From Rhizobium etli 8C-3 (lineage in GTDB: Bacteria; Pseudomonadota; Alphaproteobacteria; Rhizobiales; Rhizobiaceae): a stretch of 64,000 nt of DNA. The notes beneath the pieces are model-generated. The model did no database searches and had not been told where the DNA came from. It was given only the letters and a program-made list of their open reading frames with translations. Shown here one piece after another: positions 45,423 to 54,550 of the stretch. The DNA lies in the NCBI RefSeq assembly GCF_001908375.1, contig NZ_CP017244.1, forward strand, positions 744,001 to 808,000, given 5' to 3'. The position numbers and the translations under genes are program-made. The stretch's first letter is position 1; the number at the start of each line of letters is the position of its first letter.

Positions 45423-45590
45423 TTACCAAACGGCCAGATACTTCAGGAGCGAAACAATACCGATGATTATCACGATGATCTGCACGATCTGTCGCATGCG
45501 GGCATCGATCGGCAGTCGCTGAACCAAGTATAAGACGAGAATGATCACGAGAAACGTGATCAAAATTCCGATTATCACTGACGCACCCAT
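45423..45590 (-). CDS. Small two-segment membrane protein
   Basis: 55-aa hydrophobic protein with two predicted membrane helices (GILITFLVIILVLYLVQRL and QIIVIIIGIVSLLKYLAVW) joined by a short polar turn with PIDARMR. AGGAGTGAGGATAA precedes the ATG at 45590. It resembles the tiny Thivi_2564-type membrane proteins; function unknown. Confidence 0.65.
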   Translation of the reverse strand: MGASVIIGILITFLVIILVLYLVQRLPIDARMRQIVQIIVIIIGIVSLLKYLAVW

Positions 45591-45763
45591 TTATCCTCAC
45601 TCCTGCAGATGAAAGCCTTTGGACAACAGGCGTTTAACTAACGGATGGCAGGACAAAGGAAAGAGCGGGAATTTTCAGTTCGATTCACTGCTGGTATCGC
45701 CGGGGCAGTGAGGTCCCGGCACTCGTCTTTCCTTCTGTTGCCGCATCTGTGCAGCTTCCTCGC

Positions 45764-46516
45764 CTAGATGGCGTTATCAACGATAACCAGCGCGCGTCCC
45801 TGCGAGCAGGTCTCGATACGGGCTGCGACTTTATAGATGTCGCGGAGCATTTCGGGGGTGATGACGGCCGATGTATCGCCGCTGATCGCCATGGAACCGT
45901 CGGCAATGACAATCGTATTTTGACAGTAGCGAAGGGCGTGGTTGAGATCATGGAGCGCAACCAGAACGATCATGCCCTTGCGCGCTGCCAGGTCGGAAAT
46001 GAAGGTCAGGACATCCACCTGGCGATGCAGGTCGAGCGCGGAAGTCGGCTCGTCCATGAGGAGGACCTCGGGTCGGCGCACGAGCGCCTGTGCCAGCGAT
46101 ACCAGCTGCCGCTGCCCGCCAGAAAGCTCCCCGAGCTCTCGAAATGCGAGATCCTCGATCCGCAGTGCCTTCAAGATGGCGTCGATTTCGGCGAGCTCAT
46201 CGTCGTGAACGCGCCAGCCGCTGCCCTGTTTGGCAGACAGCAGGATCGATTCGTAGACCGTCAGAACGGCGTTGGCGCCGGTATCTTGCGGCATGTAGCA
46301 GATCGTTCTCGGTCCTCGCGCCGTGCCGGAGAGTTCAACGAGCCCCGGCCCGGAGATCAACGAGGCGATGCGTTTGAACAACGTCGATTTGCCTGCCGCG
46401 TTGGGGCCGATCACCGCCGTTACACTGCCGCTCCGGAGCATGTCCGTGCTGACACTGGAAAGCACCGTCCTGCGGCCGTAAGCGGCCCCCACGTCCTGAA
46501 GCGCAAGACCTACCAT
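45764..46516 (-). CDS. FecCD-type ABC transporter ATP-binding protein
   Basis: 250-aa ATPase of the FepC/FhuC/BtuD family. Walker A GPNAAGKST, signature LSGGQRQLVSLAQAL, Walker [13 protein letters not shown] and ALHDLNHAL are intact. Such ATPases serve siderophore, heme, cobalamin or metal-chelate import. It overlaps the permease gene by 7 bp and ends the minus-strand operon of binding protein(s)-permease-ATPase. Confidence 0.92.
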   Translation of the reverse strand: MVGLALQDVGAAYGRRTVLSSVSTDMLRSGSVTAVIGPNAAGKSTLFKRIASLISGPGLVELSGTARGPRTICYMPQDTGANAVLTVYESILLSAKQGSGWRVHDDELAEIDAILKALRIEDLAFRELGELSGGQRQLVSLAQALVRRPEVLLMDEPTSALDLHRQVDVLTFISDLAARKGMIVLVALHDLNHALRYCQNTIVIADGSMAISGDTSAVITPEMLRDIYKVAARIETCSQGRALVIVDNAI

Positions 46517-47577
46517 GCGCGTCTCCGGTTGCTGAATATAAGAACGAAGAAGAAAGGAACGCCGACGAGCGCCGTGATCACGCCTATTGGAAGGATGGCG
46601 CCAGGAATGAGCATCTTGCTGACGACGGATGTCGTCGACAACAGAAGCGCCCCGCAGATGACGGCTCCTGGCAGGAAGAAGCGTTGGTCCTCTCCGACCA
46701 GCATACGGGCGATATGCGGTCCGACAAGCCCGACGAAGCCGATGGTGCCGACGAAGGAGACGGGGATTGCAGCAAGCAGGCTGACGATCATCATCGTCTG
46801 CAGTCGCAGGCGGCGGACATTGACACCCATGCTGGCAGCCTTGTCGTCACCGAGGCGAAGAGCAGTCAGCGCCCAGGCGTCCTTCATGAACAGCGGCACG
46901 GTGACGAGAAGCACCGCCCCGGTGAAATAGACCTTGGCCCAGGTGGCTTTCGTCAGGCTGCCCATGGTCCAAAAGACGACTGCCGCGAGCGCCTGTTCGG
47001 AAGCCAGATATTCGAGGAGGGAGAGGGCTGCGTTGAACGTGAAGACCAGGGCAATGCCGAGCAGCACGATTGTTTCGACGCTGACACCGCGCATCGTGGA
47101 GGCGAAGTGGATGAAGAGTGCTGCGACCATCGCCATGATAAAGGCGTTCAGCGGCACCACGTATTCGATGGCGCCGGGAAACAGGGAGACGCCGCCAACG
47201 AGTGCGAGTGCTGCGCCGAAGCTGGCGGCCGCCGAAATGCCAAGCGTAAAAGGGCTCGCCAACGGATTGGAAAGGATCGTCTGCATCTGGGCCCCGGCGA
47301 CCGAAAGCGATGCGCCGACCGTGATCGCCATCAGCGCAATGGGCATGCGAATATCCCAGATCACGACCCTCAGCTGGTTTGCAACTTCACCGGGACCGAA
47401 GATCGCCGAGATAACCTCCGTCAGGCTGTAGCGGGCCGGCCCAAGTGCCATGTCTGCTGCGACACTCAGGCACAGCGCGCCAACCAGCCCGGTTAGGATC
47501 AGGATCCTGCGCGTTGCTAGAGCACGATATCGCTCGCGTCCCGCCGGCGTAACGAGGAGCTGGGTTGCCTCAGCCAT
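46510..47577 (-). CDS. FecCD-family ABC transporter permease
   Basis: 355-aa inner-membrane permease with about ten hydrophobic segments. Family motifs: ITVGASLSVAGAQMQTILSN, NPLASPFTLGISAAASFGAA, VGLVGPHIARMLVGEDQRFF and ILPIGVITALVGVPFFFVLI. Its start overlaps the binding-protein stop by one base (TGATG) and its end overlaps the ATPase start. Works as a homodimer in related systems. Confidence 0.93.
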   Translation of the reverse strand: MAEATQLLVTPAGRERYRALATRRILILTGLVGALCLSVAADMALGPARYSLTEVISAIFGPGEVANQLRVVIWDIRMPIALMAITVGASLSVAGAQMQTILSNPLASPFTLGISAAASFGAALALVGGVSLFPGAIEYVVPLNAFIMAMVAALFIHFASTMRGVSVETIVLLGIALVFTFNAALSLLEYLASEQALAAVVFWTMGSLTKATWAKVYFTGAVLLVTVPLFMKDAWALTALRLGDDKAASMGVNVRRLRLQTMMIVSLLAAIPVSFVGTIGFVGLVGPHIARMLVGEDQRFFLPGAVICGALLLSTTSVVSKMLIPGAILPIGVITALVGVPFFFVLIFSNRRRAW

Positions 47578-48713
47578 CAGTTTGATCCCTGTTCCAGCGA
47601 TACGAAATAGCCAGGCTTGAAGGTCACGGGAAGAAACCTCTCATGGAATTCCTTGAATGTCTGATCGGGATCGAGATCAGCAAAGAGCTCGGGGTGAAGC
47701 CATCTGGCAAATTGCTGGATCGGGTAGAACTCATATGGCGCGCCATAAAACTGATGCCACGCGGCGTGAACTCGTCCACTCCTCACAGCCTTTAGGGCCG
47801 GAAAGGGTGTGCGCGTCATCAGTTTTGCGAGCCTGTCGCGGGCAAGCGACATATCCGCATCGCGGCCGACGGGCACGAACTGGTTGATGTCGGATTCGGC
47901 TGCCCAGTTCGAGCCGGTGACAATCACATGTTCGGGGTCGGACACGACAAGCTGTTCGGGGTTGAGATCGCCGAATGTCGTGGCAATGACATCTGATGCG
48001 ATATTATGACCACCGGCTTCTTCCACCATAGCGCCGAAATTGACCGGTCCGAAGGTGCGGCAACAGTTGTTTTCCCCCGAAATACCGGGCGCCCGCTCGA
48101 TAAAGACGTTCGGGCGTTTCAGGTCCTTGATCGTTGCGAGCCTGTCGGTCACGCGGGCGATCTGCGCGCGCCGATAAGTAATAAATTCCTTGGCCCGCTC
48201 TTCGGCGCCGAAAAGGCGGCCGAGCAGTTCGATCGATGGCTCGGTGTTGCGAACCGGATCGAGGCGAAAATCGAGATAGACGATCTTCACACCGGCGGCG
48301 GCGGCCTTTTCCTCAAAGCCGCTTTCCGTCGCGGACTTTTGCGCCTCCAGATTGAGGGTGATGACATCGGGCGAGAGCGCAACTGCCGCTTCGAGGCTGA
48401 ATTCACCTTGGGGCAGGTAACCGAAACGTGGCAGGTCGGCAATCTGCGGAAAAGCCTCGACATAGGCTGTGTAGCTGTCTGGGTCCTTCTTGATCAGATC
48501 ATCGCGCCAGCCAACAATCTGATCGAAAGTCTTATCACCCTTAAGGGCGGCGATGACGTGGATCTGCCGTGCCTCGCCAACGATGACGCGTTTTGCTGGC
48601 AGGTCGATCTTGAGCGTGCGGCCCGCAGCATCCGTGATCTCGGCAGCCGTCGCGGTCGTCGCAACCAGGCCAATCAGAATGGCGGCGATGTGTCGGATGG
48701 CAGAAAACCGCAT
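47577..48713 (-). CDS. Iron-chelate-type ABC binding protein, paralogue B
   Basis: 378-aa periplasmic binding protein (PF01497 type). Signal peptide RFSAIRHIAAILIGLVATTA; N-domain AAEITDAAGRTLKIDLPAKR; a conserved NNCCRTFGPVNFGAMVEEAG segment with adjacent cysteines; C-terminal QTFKEFHERFLPVTFKPGYF. GAAGGAGCCTCTC precedes the ATG at 48713. It shares many positions with the upstream paralogue at 48798-49928, including the Cys-Cys pair and the AAWHQFYGAPYEF segment. Ligand unknown: ferric chelate, other metal chelate or cobamide. Confidence 0.88.
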   Translation of the reverse strand: MRFSAIRHIAAILIGLVATTATAAEITDAAGRTLKIDLPAKRVIVGEARQIHVIAALKGDKTFDQIVGWRDDLIKKDPDSYTAYVEAFPQIADLPRFGYLPQGEFSLEAAVALSPDVITLNLEAQKSATESGFEEKAAAAGVKIVYLDFRLDPVRNTEPSIELLGRLFGAEERAKEFITYRRAQIARVTDRLATIKDLKRPNVFIERAPGISGENNCCRTFGPVNFGAMVEEAGGHNIASDVIATTFGDLNPEQLVVSDPEHVIVTGSNWAAESDINQFVPVGRDADMSLARDRLAKLMTRTPFPALKAVRSGRVHAAWHQFYGAPYEFYPIQQFARWLHPELFADLDPDQTFKEFHERFLPVTFKPGYFVSLEQGSN

Positions 48714-48797
48714 GAGAGGCTCCTTCTCGACGCAAAGGTCGCGCGCCGGTGACAGCAATGGTCGGGCCGACGGTTCTTGCCGTCGGCCCAGGTTAAC

Positions 48798-49928
48798 TCA
48801 CTCGTCCTTCAGGGAGACGAAATATCCCGGCTTGTAGTCGAGCGGCAGGAAGCGGGCATGCAATTCCTTGAAGGTCGCCTCAGGATCGAGGTCGGCAAAA
48901 AGGTCCGGATGGAGCCACTTCGCGATCTCCTGGATGGCGACGAACTGGTAGGGGTTGTTGTAGAACTGGTGCCAGATTGCATGAACGTTATGATCGGCCA
49001 CCGCCTTGACTCCGGTAAAGGCCGGGCGCTTGGTCAGGGCTTCGAGTTTGTGGTGAGCTTTCTCGAGATCTGCGCCATAGCCGACCCCAACCCAGGCCCC
49101 GCCGGGCACATATTTGTCCCAGTTGCCGCCGGTGACGATGATCTGGTCCGGATTGGAGGCAATGATCTGCTCGGGATTGACCGTTCCGAACGTGCCGGGG
49201 ATGATGTCCTTGGCCATGTTGATGCCGCCGGCAATTTCGACCATCTTGCCGAAATTTTCGTTGCCGAAGGACATGCAGCAATCCTCGGAATAACCTCCAG
49301 CGCGCTCGACGAAGACGACAGGCTTCGGCGGGTTGGCCTTTTGCAGCACGTCGGTCACGCGTTTGATGCTGTCGGCGCGGAATTTGATGAAATCTTCCGC
49401 GATCGCTTCCTTATCCATCAGCTTGCCCATGATACGCATGCTGGGCTCGGTGTTTTCCATCGGCTTTTCGCGAAAGTCGACATAGACAAGCGGAATGCCG
49501 ACTTTACCGAGCTTTTCGATGTATCCGGCTTCTTCGGTTGCGGTTTTCGCGTCGATGTTCATCAAGATCACGTCGGGCTTCAGCGCGACGGCTTGTTCGA
49601 TATCGAAGGTGCCGTCCTTCATGCCGCCAAAGGTCGGCAGCTTGGCGATATCGGGATACTTCGCAAGATAGGCGTCGTAGGATTCAGGGTCTGCCTTTGG
49701 CAGGTCGTCGCGCCACCCGACGACGTGCTTAAAGGGGGCTTCCTTATCCAGTGCTGCCAGAAAATAGATCTGTCTGCCCTCGCCGAGGATCATGTGTTTG
49801 ACCGGGGCGTTCACCTCGACCTCGCGCCCGGTCACGTCCCTCACGGTGATCTTGTCGGCAAAAGCCGGCCAGACGGCGGTAACGACAAGGCCCATTGCAA
49901 GAACGGCCGCTTTGCCTGTAATGCGCAT
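48798..49928 (-). CDS. Iron-chelate-type ABC binding protein, paralogue A
   Basis: 376-aa periplasmic binding protein of the same family. Signal peptide RITGKAAVLAMGLVVTAVWP; adjacent cysteines in YSEDCCMSFGNENFGKMVEI; AIWHQFYNNPYQFVAIQEIA; and nearly the same C-terminus as paralogue B (ATFKELHARFLPLDYKPGYF). The ATG at 49928 follows GGAGTGAATCTA. It is the first gene of the operon, downstream of the 17-bp palindrome shared with the divergent methyltransferase gene. Two binding proteins for one permease suggests two related ligands or affinities. Confidence 0.88.
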   Translation of the reverse strand: MRITGKAAVLAMGLVVTAVWPAFADKITVRDVTGREVEVNAPVKHMILGEGRQIYFLAALDKEAPFKHVVGWRDDLPKADPESYDAYLAKYPDIAKLPTFGGMKDGTFDIEQAVALKPDVILMNIDAKTATEEAGYIEKLGKVGIPLVYVDFREKPMENTEPSMRIMGKLMDKEAIAEDFIKFRADSIKRVTDVLQKANPPKPVVFVERAGGYSEDCCMSFGNENFGKMVEIAGGINMAKDIIPGTFGTVNPEQIIASNPDQIIVTGGNWDKYVPGGAWVGVGYGADLEKAHHKLEALTKRPAFTGVKAVADHNVHAIWHQFYNNPYQFVAIQEIAKWLHPDLFADLDPEATFKELHARFLPLDYKPGYFVSLKDE

Positions 49929-49987
49929 TAGATTCACTCCGTGGAAAACTGAAATGCCCTCTATTATTTTATGAGTGTTATCGTCAA

Positions 49988-50004
49988 GTTCTATCTATTA
50001 GAAC
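49988..50004. promoter_or_regulatory. Perfect 17-bp palindrome in a divergent promoter
   Basis: GTTCTA-TCTAT-TAGAAC lies between the binding-protein gene (minus) and the methyltransferase gene (plus), 24 bp before the latter's ATG. An isolated, perfect inverted repeat here is a good candidate operator, perhaps for a metal-responsive repressor. I cannot assign it to a known box. Confidence 0.6.
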
Positions 50005-50028
50005 GATTTCAAACTGGGACTGGCTGGC

Positions 50029-50844
50029 ATGACGGTAATGGACGGGCAAGGGGCGGGCGGCGAGAATTATGGGCTTCGTGACGAGATCAAGGCCTATTGG
50101 TCGGCCAGGGCGGAGTCCTTCGACCAGTCGCCGGGCCATGAGATTTTCACCGAGACGGAGCGCAGCGCCTGGCATCGGTTGATTGTAAAGCATCTTGGTG
50201 CGGGACAGGGCAGGCGTGCGCTCGACCTGGGGAGCGGCACGGGTGTGATTTCGCATCTCATGGACGATCTCGGTTTCGAGGTGACCGGTCTCGACTGGGC
50301 CGAGCCGATGCTCGAACGCGCCCGTGCCAAAGCAAAGAGCCGGGGCCGCATGATCCGTTTCCGCATGGCTGATGTCGAAAACACCACCGAATTGGATGAC
50401 ACTTACGACGTCATCGTGACCCGCCATCTGGTGTGGACCCTCATTGATCCCGAAAAAGCATTTGCGGAATGGATGCGTGTGTTGAAGCCTGGCGGAACGC
50501 TGCTGATCGTCGATGGCGATTTCGTCAGTGCCAATTTCGCCGAGCGGCTGGTGAAGCGTCTCATGAAATTGCTTGAAGGCGGCGGACTCTTGAAAGCGGA
50601 TCCGGGCCATGCGCCCGGTATGGCAGAGATCCATAGCAGGATCCTGTCGCGGGTCTATTTCTCAAAGGGCGCGCGGGCCGACAAGGTCGCCGCACTTCTG
50701 CACAATGCCGGTTTCGAACACGTCCAGATCGAGGATGACCTGCGCGAAGTACACAAAGCGCAGGCCAGCCACTGGAACTATTTCAAGGCGCTTTCCAGAG
50801 GCCTCCAGCACCGCTACGCGATCAGTGCGTGCAAACCTCGCTAG
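50029..50844 (+). CDS. Class I SAM-dependent methyltransferase
   Basis: 271-aa methyltransferase. Motif I is RALDLGSGTGVISHLMDDLG, acidic motif II GLDWAEPML, and post-motif VLKPGGTLLIVDGDF. The start follows a weak GGGA site. Relatives often lie beside FecBCD-type importers in rhizobia; the substrate may be the imported chelate or its carrier. Divergent from the importer, sharing the 17-bp palindrome, which suggests co-regulation. Confidence 0.85.
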   Translation: MTVMDGQGAGGENYGLRDEIKAYWSARAESFDQSPGHEIFTETERSAWHRLIVKHLGAGQGRRALDLGSGTGVISHLMDDLGFEVTGLDWAEPMLERARAKAKSRGRMIRFRMADVENTTELDDTYDVIVTRHLVWTLIDPEKAFAEWMRVLKPGGTLLIVDGDFVSANFAERLVKRLMKLLEGGGLLKADPGHAPGMAEIHSRILSRVYFSKGARADKVAALLHNAGFEHVQIEDDLREVHKAQASHWNYFKALSRGLQHRYAISACKPR

Positions 50845-51397
50845 GACTTGATGGGATCGCGCCGCTGCCTCATTGCAATCGTTCTGCGACCGATCAATGG
50901 CATAGACGCGACAGCCTCGGCGCATCCCGCTACTTGACTGTCCATCGCGCTGGCCCGTGTCGAGTGCCGTTGAATTCGGTGGTTCGTCGCTGACGCGTTT
51001 CAGTTTTTCTGCTTTCGGCCGGCAATGGCGACTTCCGCGCCGGCGCGCGCGCCTCTCGTCGCGCCAGGCCGTTTGAAACTGCCCCGAAAATCAGGATCCG
51101 TTCTCCTGCAGATGATTGCTGCAGCCGAGAGATTGGCAACGAGTGCCACCGTCAGAAAACCCAGACCTGCGAGGCACGAGCTCCGACGGGGCAGGGGCCG
51201 TGCGAGCCTCTGGGTTCGAATGTATAACTTGCCGTTGTATTTTGTAACGACCTAATCGCTCGTAGATATATAGTAATCGGTCTTTCGAAGGATGGAATAC
51301 ATTTTTTGGATACTTCAATGTTATTTAAGATTTGTAGTGAATTTTACTTATATATCAAATGCCATGCGCCTGGCTACGTTCAGACCAGAACATACGG
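50845..51397. other. Intergenic stretch before the chemoreceptor gene
   Basis: About 550 bp with no protein I can support. The last 150 bp (51240-51390) are AT-rich and probably contain the chemoreceptor promoter. A GGGTTCGAAT stretch near 51210 resembles a tRNA T-arm, but no cloverleaf can be built around it. Confidence 0.45.
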
Positions 51398-53359
51398 ATG
51401 AGGAAAATGACCCGCTTTGGAATTGGAACACGCTTGGGGATCGGCTTCGGTTTCCTTCTTCTCCTGATGCTGGCGCTGACCCAGTATTCGGTGACCGAGG
51501 TCAACTTCATCAATAGCGATCTTGGCCAGGTCAACGACGTCAACAGCGTCAAGCAGCGCTTTGCCATCAATTTCCGTGGCAGCGTGCACGACCGGGCTAT
51601 TGCAATCCGGGATGTTACCCTGGTCGAAGCAACTGCAGACCGGCAGGCAGCAGTGGAACTGATCGCTAAACTGGCCGAGGCCTATGCCGTCAACGAGAAA
51701 AAAATGGCGCAGATGGTGTCTTCGCCGGCGGGCGCTTCGGCCGAGGAAAGGACAATCCTTGCTGAGATTGCCGACATCCAATCGAAAACCAACCCGCTCG
51801 TTGCCCAGATCATCGATCTGCAGGTAAAAGGCGATGGGGCGCAGGCAAAGAAAATCCTGCTTGAACAGGCCCGCCCGCTGTTCGTCGCTTGGCTCGGCGC
51901 AATCAACAAATTCATTGATTACCAGGAGGCCCTGAACCAGAAGGTCGGCGACGACGTTCGTCAATCCGTCAATGGTTTCCAGACTTTGGCGTTCGGGTCG
52001 CTGGCAGTCGCCATGCTGTTGGCGATTGTCGCGGCCTTTGTCGCAAGTCGCTCGATTACGAGACCGATCGCAAAGCTGCAATCGGCACTGCGGCATATGG
52101 CCAGCGGAGAAGGGGTCGGAGCCGATTCTACGCTCGATACCCGCCGGGACGAGATCGGGGATCTCGCGCGCGCCGTCGGCGCGGTGCGCGACGCGCTCAG
52201 TGCACAGGCTACGCACCGGGCTGAGGTCGACGCAAGACGCGCCGCTGCAGAACGCGAGCAGCTCGAAGGCGCTGCCAGGGAGCGTGAGGCTGCCGCAACT
52301 GAAACCAACGATGCCGTTGCCCAATTAGGTCAAGCACTTGAGGCAATGGCCGATGGTGATCTCGCCTTCCGCCTCGTGCGGCCATTCGGTCCGGCGCTCG
52401 ACACGCTGCGCATAAACTTCAACAATTCCGCCGACAAGTTGCAGTCGTCCCTGAAGGCAATCGGCGGCAACGCCCTCTCGATCGACGCTGGTGCAGCCGA
52501 AATCAGCACGGCCTCCAACGACCTTGCACGCCGCACGGAACAGCAGGCTGCTTCCCTCGAAGAAACCGCAGCCGCGCTCGACGAGATTACAACAACGGTT
52601 AACGGCTCGACCGCACGCGCTGAAGAGGCGCGCACGGTTGTCGCCAAAACCCGGCAGAATGCCGAGCGATCGGGCGACGTCGTCAAGCGCGCCGTCCTTG
52701 CGATGGGACAAATCGAAACTTCCTCCAGCGAAATCAACAATATCATCAGCGTCATCGACGAAATCGCATTTCAGACAAATCTCTTGGCGCTCAATGCCGG
52801 CGTTGAAGCGGCCCGTGCGGGCGAGGCCGGCAAGGGTTTTGCCGTGGTGGCACAGGAAGTGCGCGAACTGGCGCAGCGCTCCGCCAGGGCCGCCAAGGAA
52901 ATCAAGCAATTGATCCACACATCCGCCGAACAGGTGCGCTCCGGCGTGGCGCTCGTTGACGAAACAGGCAAGGCACTGACGGAAATCGTTCTGGAAGTGC
53001 AGGAGATCAACCGCCACGTCGATTCGATTGTTGAATCGGCAAAAGAGCAGTCGACGGCCCTTCGAGAAATCAACAATGCCGTCAATGCGATGGATCAATC
53101 GACCCAGCAGAACGCCGCCATGGTCGAGGAGACGTCGGCCGCCGGACAAAAACTGGCAGCTGAAGCAGCAGCGCTTTCAGCACAGCTGGCAAAGTTCCGT
53201 TTCGACGGCGCAAAGTCGGTCACCGTCCGTCAAGCGGCCCCCGCCTCTCTGTCGAGGCCTTCTGTACCTGCAGCCATGATCCGTAAGATTTCATCAGCCT
53301 TCACCGGTGGAAGGTCCCAAGCCGCGGTTGCGGCGTCGTCGGATTGGGAGGAATTCTAA
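51398..53359 (+). CDS. Methyl-accepting chemotaxis protein with C-terminal CheR tether
   Basis: 653-aa chemoreceptor. First membrane segment at about 15-30 ([19 protein letters not shown]), periplasmic four-helix-type sensor to about 190, second membrane segment ([18 protein letters not shown]), HAMP, then the signalling hairpin with [20 protein letters not shown] and [19 protein letters not shown]. The protein ends DWEEF, a xWxxF pentapeptide like the CheR/CheB docking site of high-abundance receptors. The start is 51398 or 51407 (AGGA very near the latter). No che genes are in the window. A terminator follows. Confidence 0.93.
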   Translation: MRKMTRFGIGTRLGIGFGFLLLLMLALTQYSVTEVNFINSDLGQVNDVNSVKQRFAINFRGSVHDRAIAIRDVTLVEATADRQAAVELIAKLAEAYAVNEKKMAQMVSSPAGASAEERTILAEIADIQSKTNPLVAQIIDLQVKGDGAQAKKILLEQARPLFVAWLGAINKFIDYQEALNQKVGDDVRQSVNGFQTLAFGSLAVAMLLAIVAAFVASRSITRPIAKLQSALRHMASGEGVGADSTLDTRRDEIGDLARAVGAVRDALSAQATHRAEVDARRAAAEREQLEGAAREREAAATETNDAVAQLGQALEAMADGDLAFRLVRPFGPALDTLRINFNNSADKLQSSLKAIGGNALSIDAGAAEISTASNDLARRTEQQAASLEETAAALDEITTTVNGSTARAEEARTVVAKTRQNAERSGDVVKRAVLAMGQIETSSSEINNIISVIDEIAFQTNLLALNAGVEAARAGEAGKGFAVVAQEVRELAQRSARAAKEIKQLIHTSAEQVRSGVALVDETGKALTEIVLEVQEINRHVDSIVESAKEQSTALREINNAVNAMDQSTQQNAAMVEETSAAGQKLAAEAAALSAQLAKFRFDGAKSVTVRQAAPASLSRPSVPAAMIRKISSAFTGGRSQAAVAASSDWEEF

Positions 53360-53390
53360 TCCTCTCTTGTTTCCGGAAGTGATATTCAAA

Positions 53391-53414
53391 GGCCCGCACT
53401 TTCGCGGGCCTTTT
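53391..53414 (+). terminator. Intrinsic terminator after the chemoreceptor gene
   Basis: GGCCCGC-ACTTTC-GCGGGCC (seven perfect pairs, six-base loop) followed by TTTT, 32 bp after the stop codon. A matching AAA run precedes it, so it might also act from the opposite strand. Confidence 0.9.
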
Positions 53415-53546
53415 CATTGTGCCCCAGGCATGGCGCGTGGTGTGAGAGCACGTTTGACCGCGTGTCCGCAGGCGGCCGAGCTGCTGCTATGCGTATACCG
53501 CTTGACGCCCGCGATGGCGAGCCGCCGCGGCTCAAGCGCTTCGCAG

Positions 53547-54200
53547 CTATGGTGCCAACGAAGGTGCCCAGCTTTTGACGGCCGCTGCCATGCTTGCCAG
53601 ATGATCGGCCAATGAGAATCCCGATATTTTCTTTCTCGGCGTCAGATCATGATCGCCGTCTTCAAGCCAAACGAGGTCAATTTTGTTGGACAGGTTGTAG
53701 TTTTGGACCTCCCGCCGAGTTCCGAACACGTCTCGTGTTCCCTGGACAATCAGCGCCGGCGTCTTTAGCGTTTCGAGATGCTTTGTGCGCAGCTCTTCGG
53801 GCTTGCCCGGCGGGTGGAACGGATAGCCGAGGCAAAGGAGCCCGGCGACCTTTCCTTTGGCGAAGAGATCGTCGGCAATCATGCTGGCAACGCGGCCGCC
53901 CATCGATTTTCCACCGATGATCAAACGATTGCGGACGCCGAAACGCTCGACCGCAGCACCATATTCGCCAATAAGCCTGTCGGCGCGCGGCGGCGGCTTG
54001 CGGCCCTTGGAGGTCCGCCTTGCCGCCATATAGGCAAATTCGAACCTGGCGACGCGAAAGCCAATGGCGGCCAGAGCTTCGGCCGCAGCCGTCATCGACG
54101 TCGCATCCATCGCCCCGCCGGCGCCATGAGCAAGCAGGATCGTAAACTCTGCGTCGTCGGGGCCATTTATCAAAAAGCCATGTCGCATCACGCAATTCAT
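53547..54200 (-). CDS. KANL3/Tex30-type alpha/beta hydrolase
   Basis: 217-aa alpha/beta hydrolase-like protein. Motifs: ILLAHGAGGAMDATSM, nucleophile serine in IIGGKSMGGRVASMIADD, and the C-terminal GDHDLTPRKKISG that supplies acid/histidine. GGAAGACCCCTT precedes the ATG at 54200; the longer start at 54227 is less likely. Cytoplasmic with unknown substrate; relatives are called dienelactone-hydrolase-like. Isolated between the chemoreceptor and the sugar importer. Confidence 0.85.
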   Translation of the reverse strand: MNCVMRHGFLINGPDDAEFTILLAHGAGGAMDATSMTAAAEALAAIGFRVARFEFAYMAARRTSKGRKPPPRADRLIGEYGAAVERFGVRNRLIIGGKSMGGRVASMIADDLFAKGKVAGLLCLGYPFHPPGKPEELRTKHLETLKTPALIVQGTRDVFGTRREVQNYNLSNKIDLVWLEDGDHDLTPRKKISGFSLADHLASMAAAVKSWAPSLAP

Positions 54201-54550
54201 AAGGGGTCTTCCGTTCTTTGTCAGCACACCGATGGCAATTTAGGCCAGCGACGGGGTGGCTCTTTCCAATCACGAAACCTGCTCGATGAGCCGGAGACCC
54301 TGCCGACGTTGCTTAAGACACCGTAAGCCCCGGACACTGTTCGCAACCAGGCTGACGACGTCTGTCCTTCCAATCCGGCAATGGAACTCGCTTCGAGATT
54401 GAACAAATTCGTCGATACGATGAGTTCACCATTTACTTCCGCAGCATTTGCGCCGCATATTAGAATATTAGAAAATAATTGGTAAAGGTATTCGAACAAC
54501 ACGACAATTGCGCTCGAATGCCTTGCAAAACGAGTAAGGGAGGAGCTCTC
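54201..54550. other. Divergent region before the sugar importer
   Basis: 350 bp between divergent genes. The last 120 bp (ATATTAGAATATTAG and neighbours near 54460) are AT-rich and likely hold the importer promoter. No gene, RNA or strong palindrome is supported. Confidence 0.4.

Noticed and set aside
45764..49931. Long plus-strand frames (up to 393 residues) opposite the FecBCD-type operon
   Set aside because: The minus-strand proteins carry intact family motifs and overlapping starts/stops; the plus frames are shadows.
51190..51225. GGGTTCGAAT stretch resembling a tRNA T-arm
   Set aside because: No acceptor, D- or anticodon stem could be paired around it.
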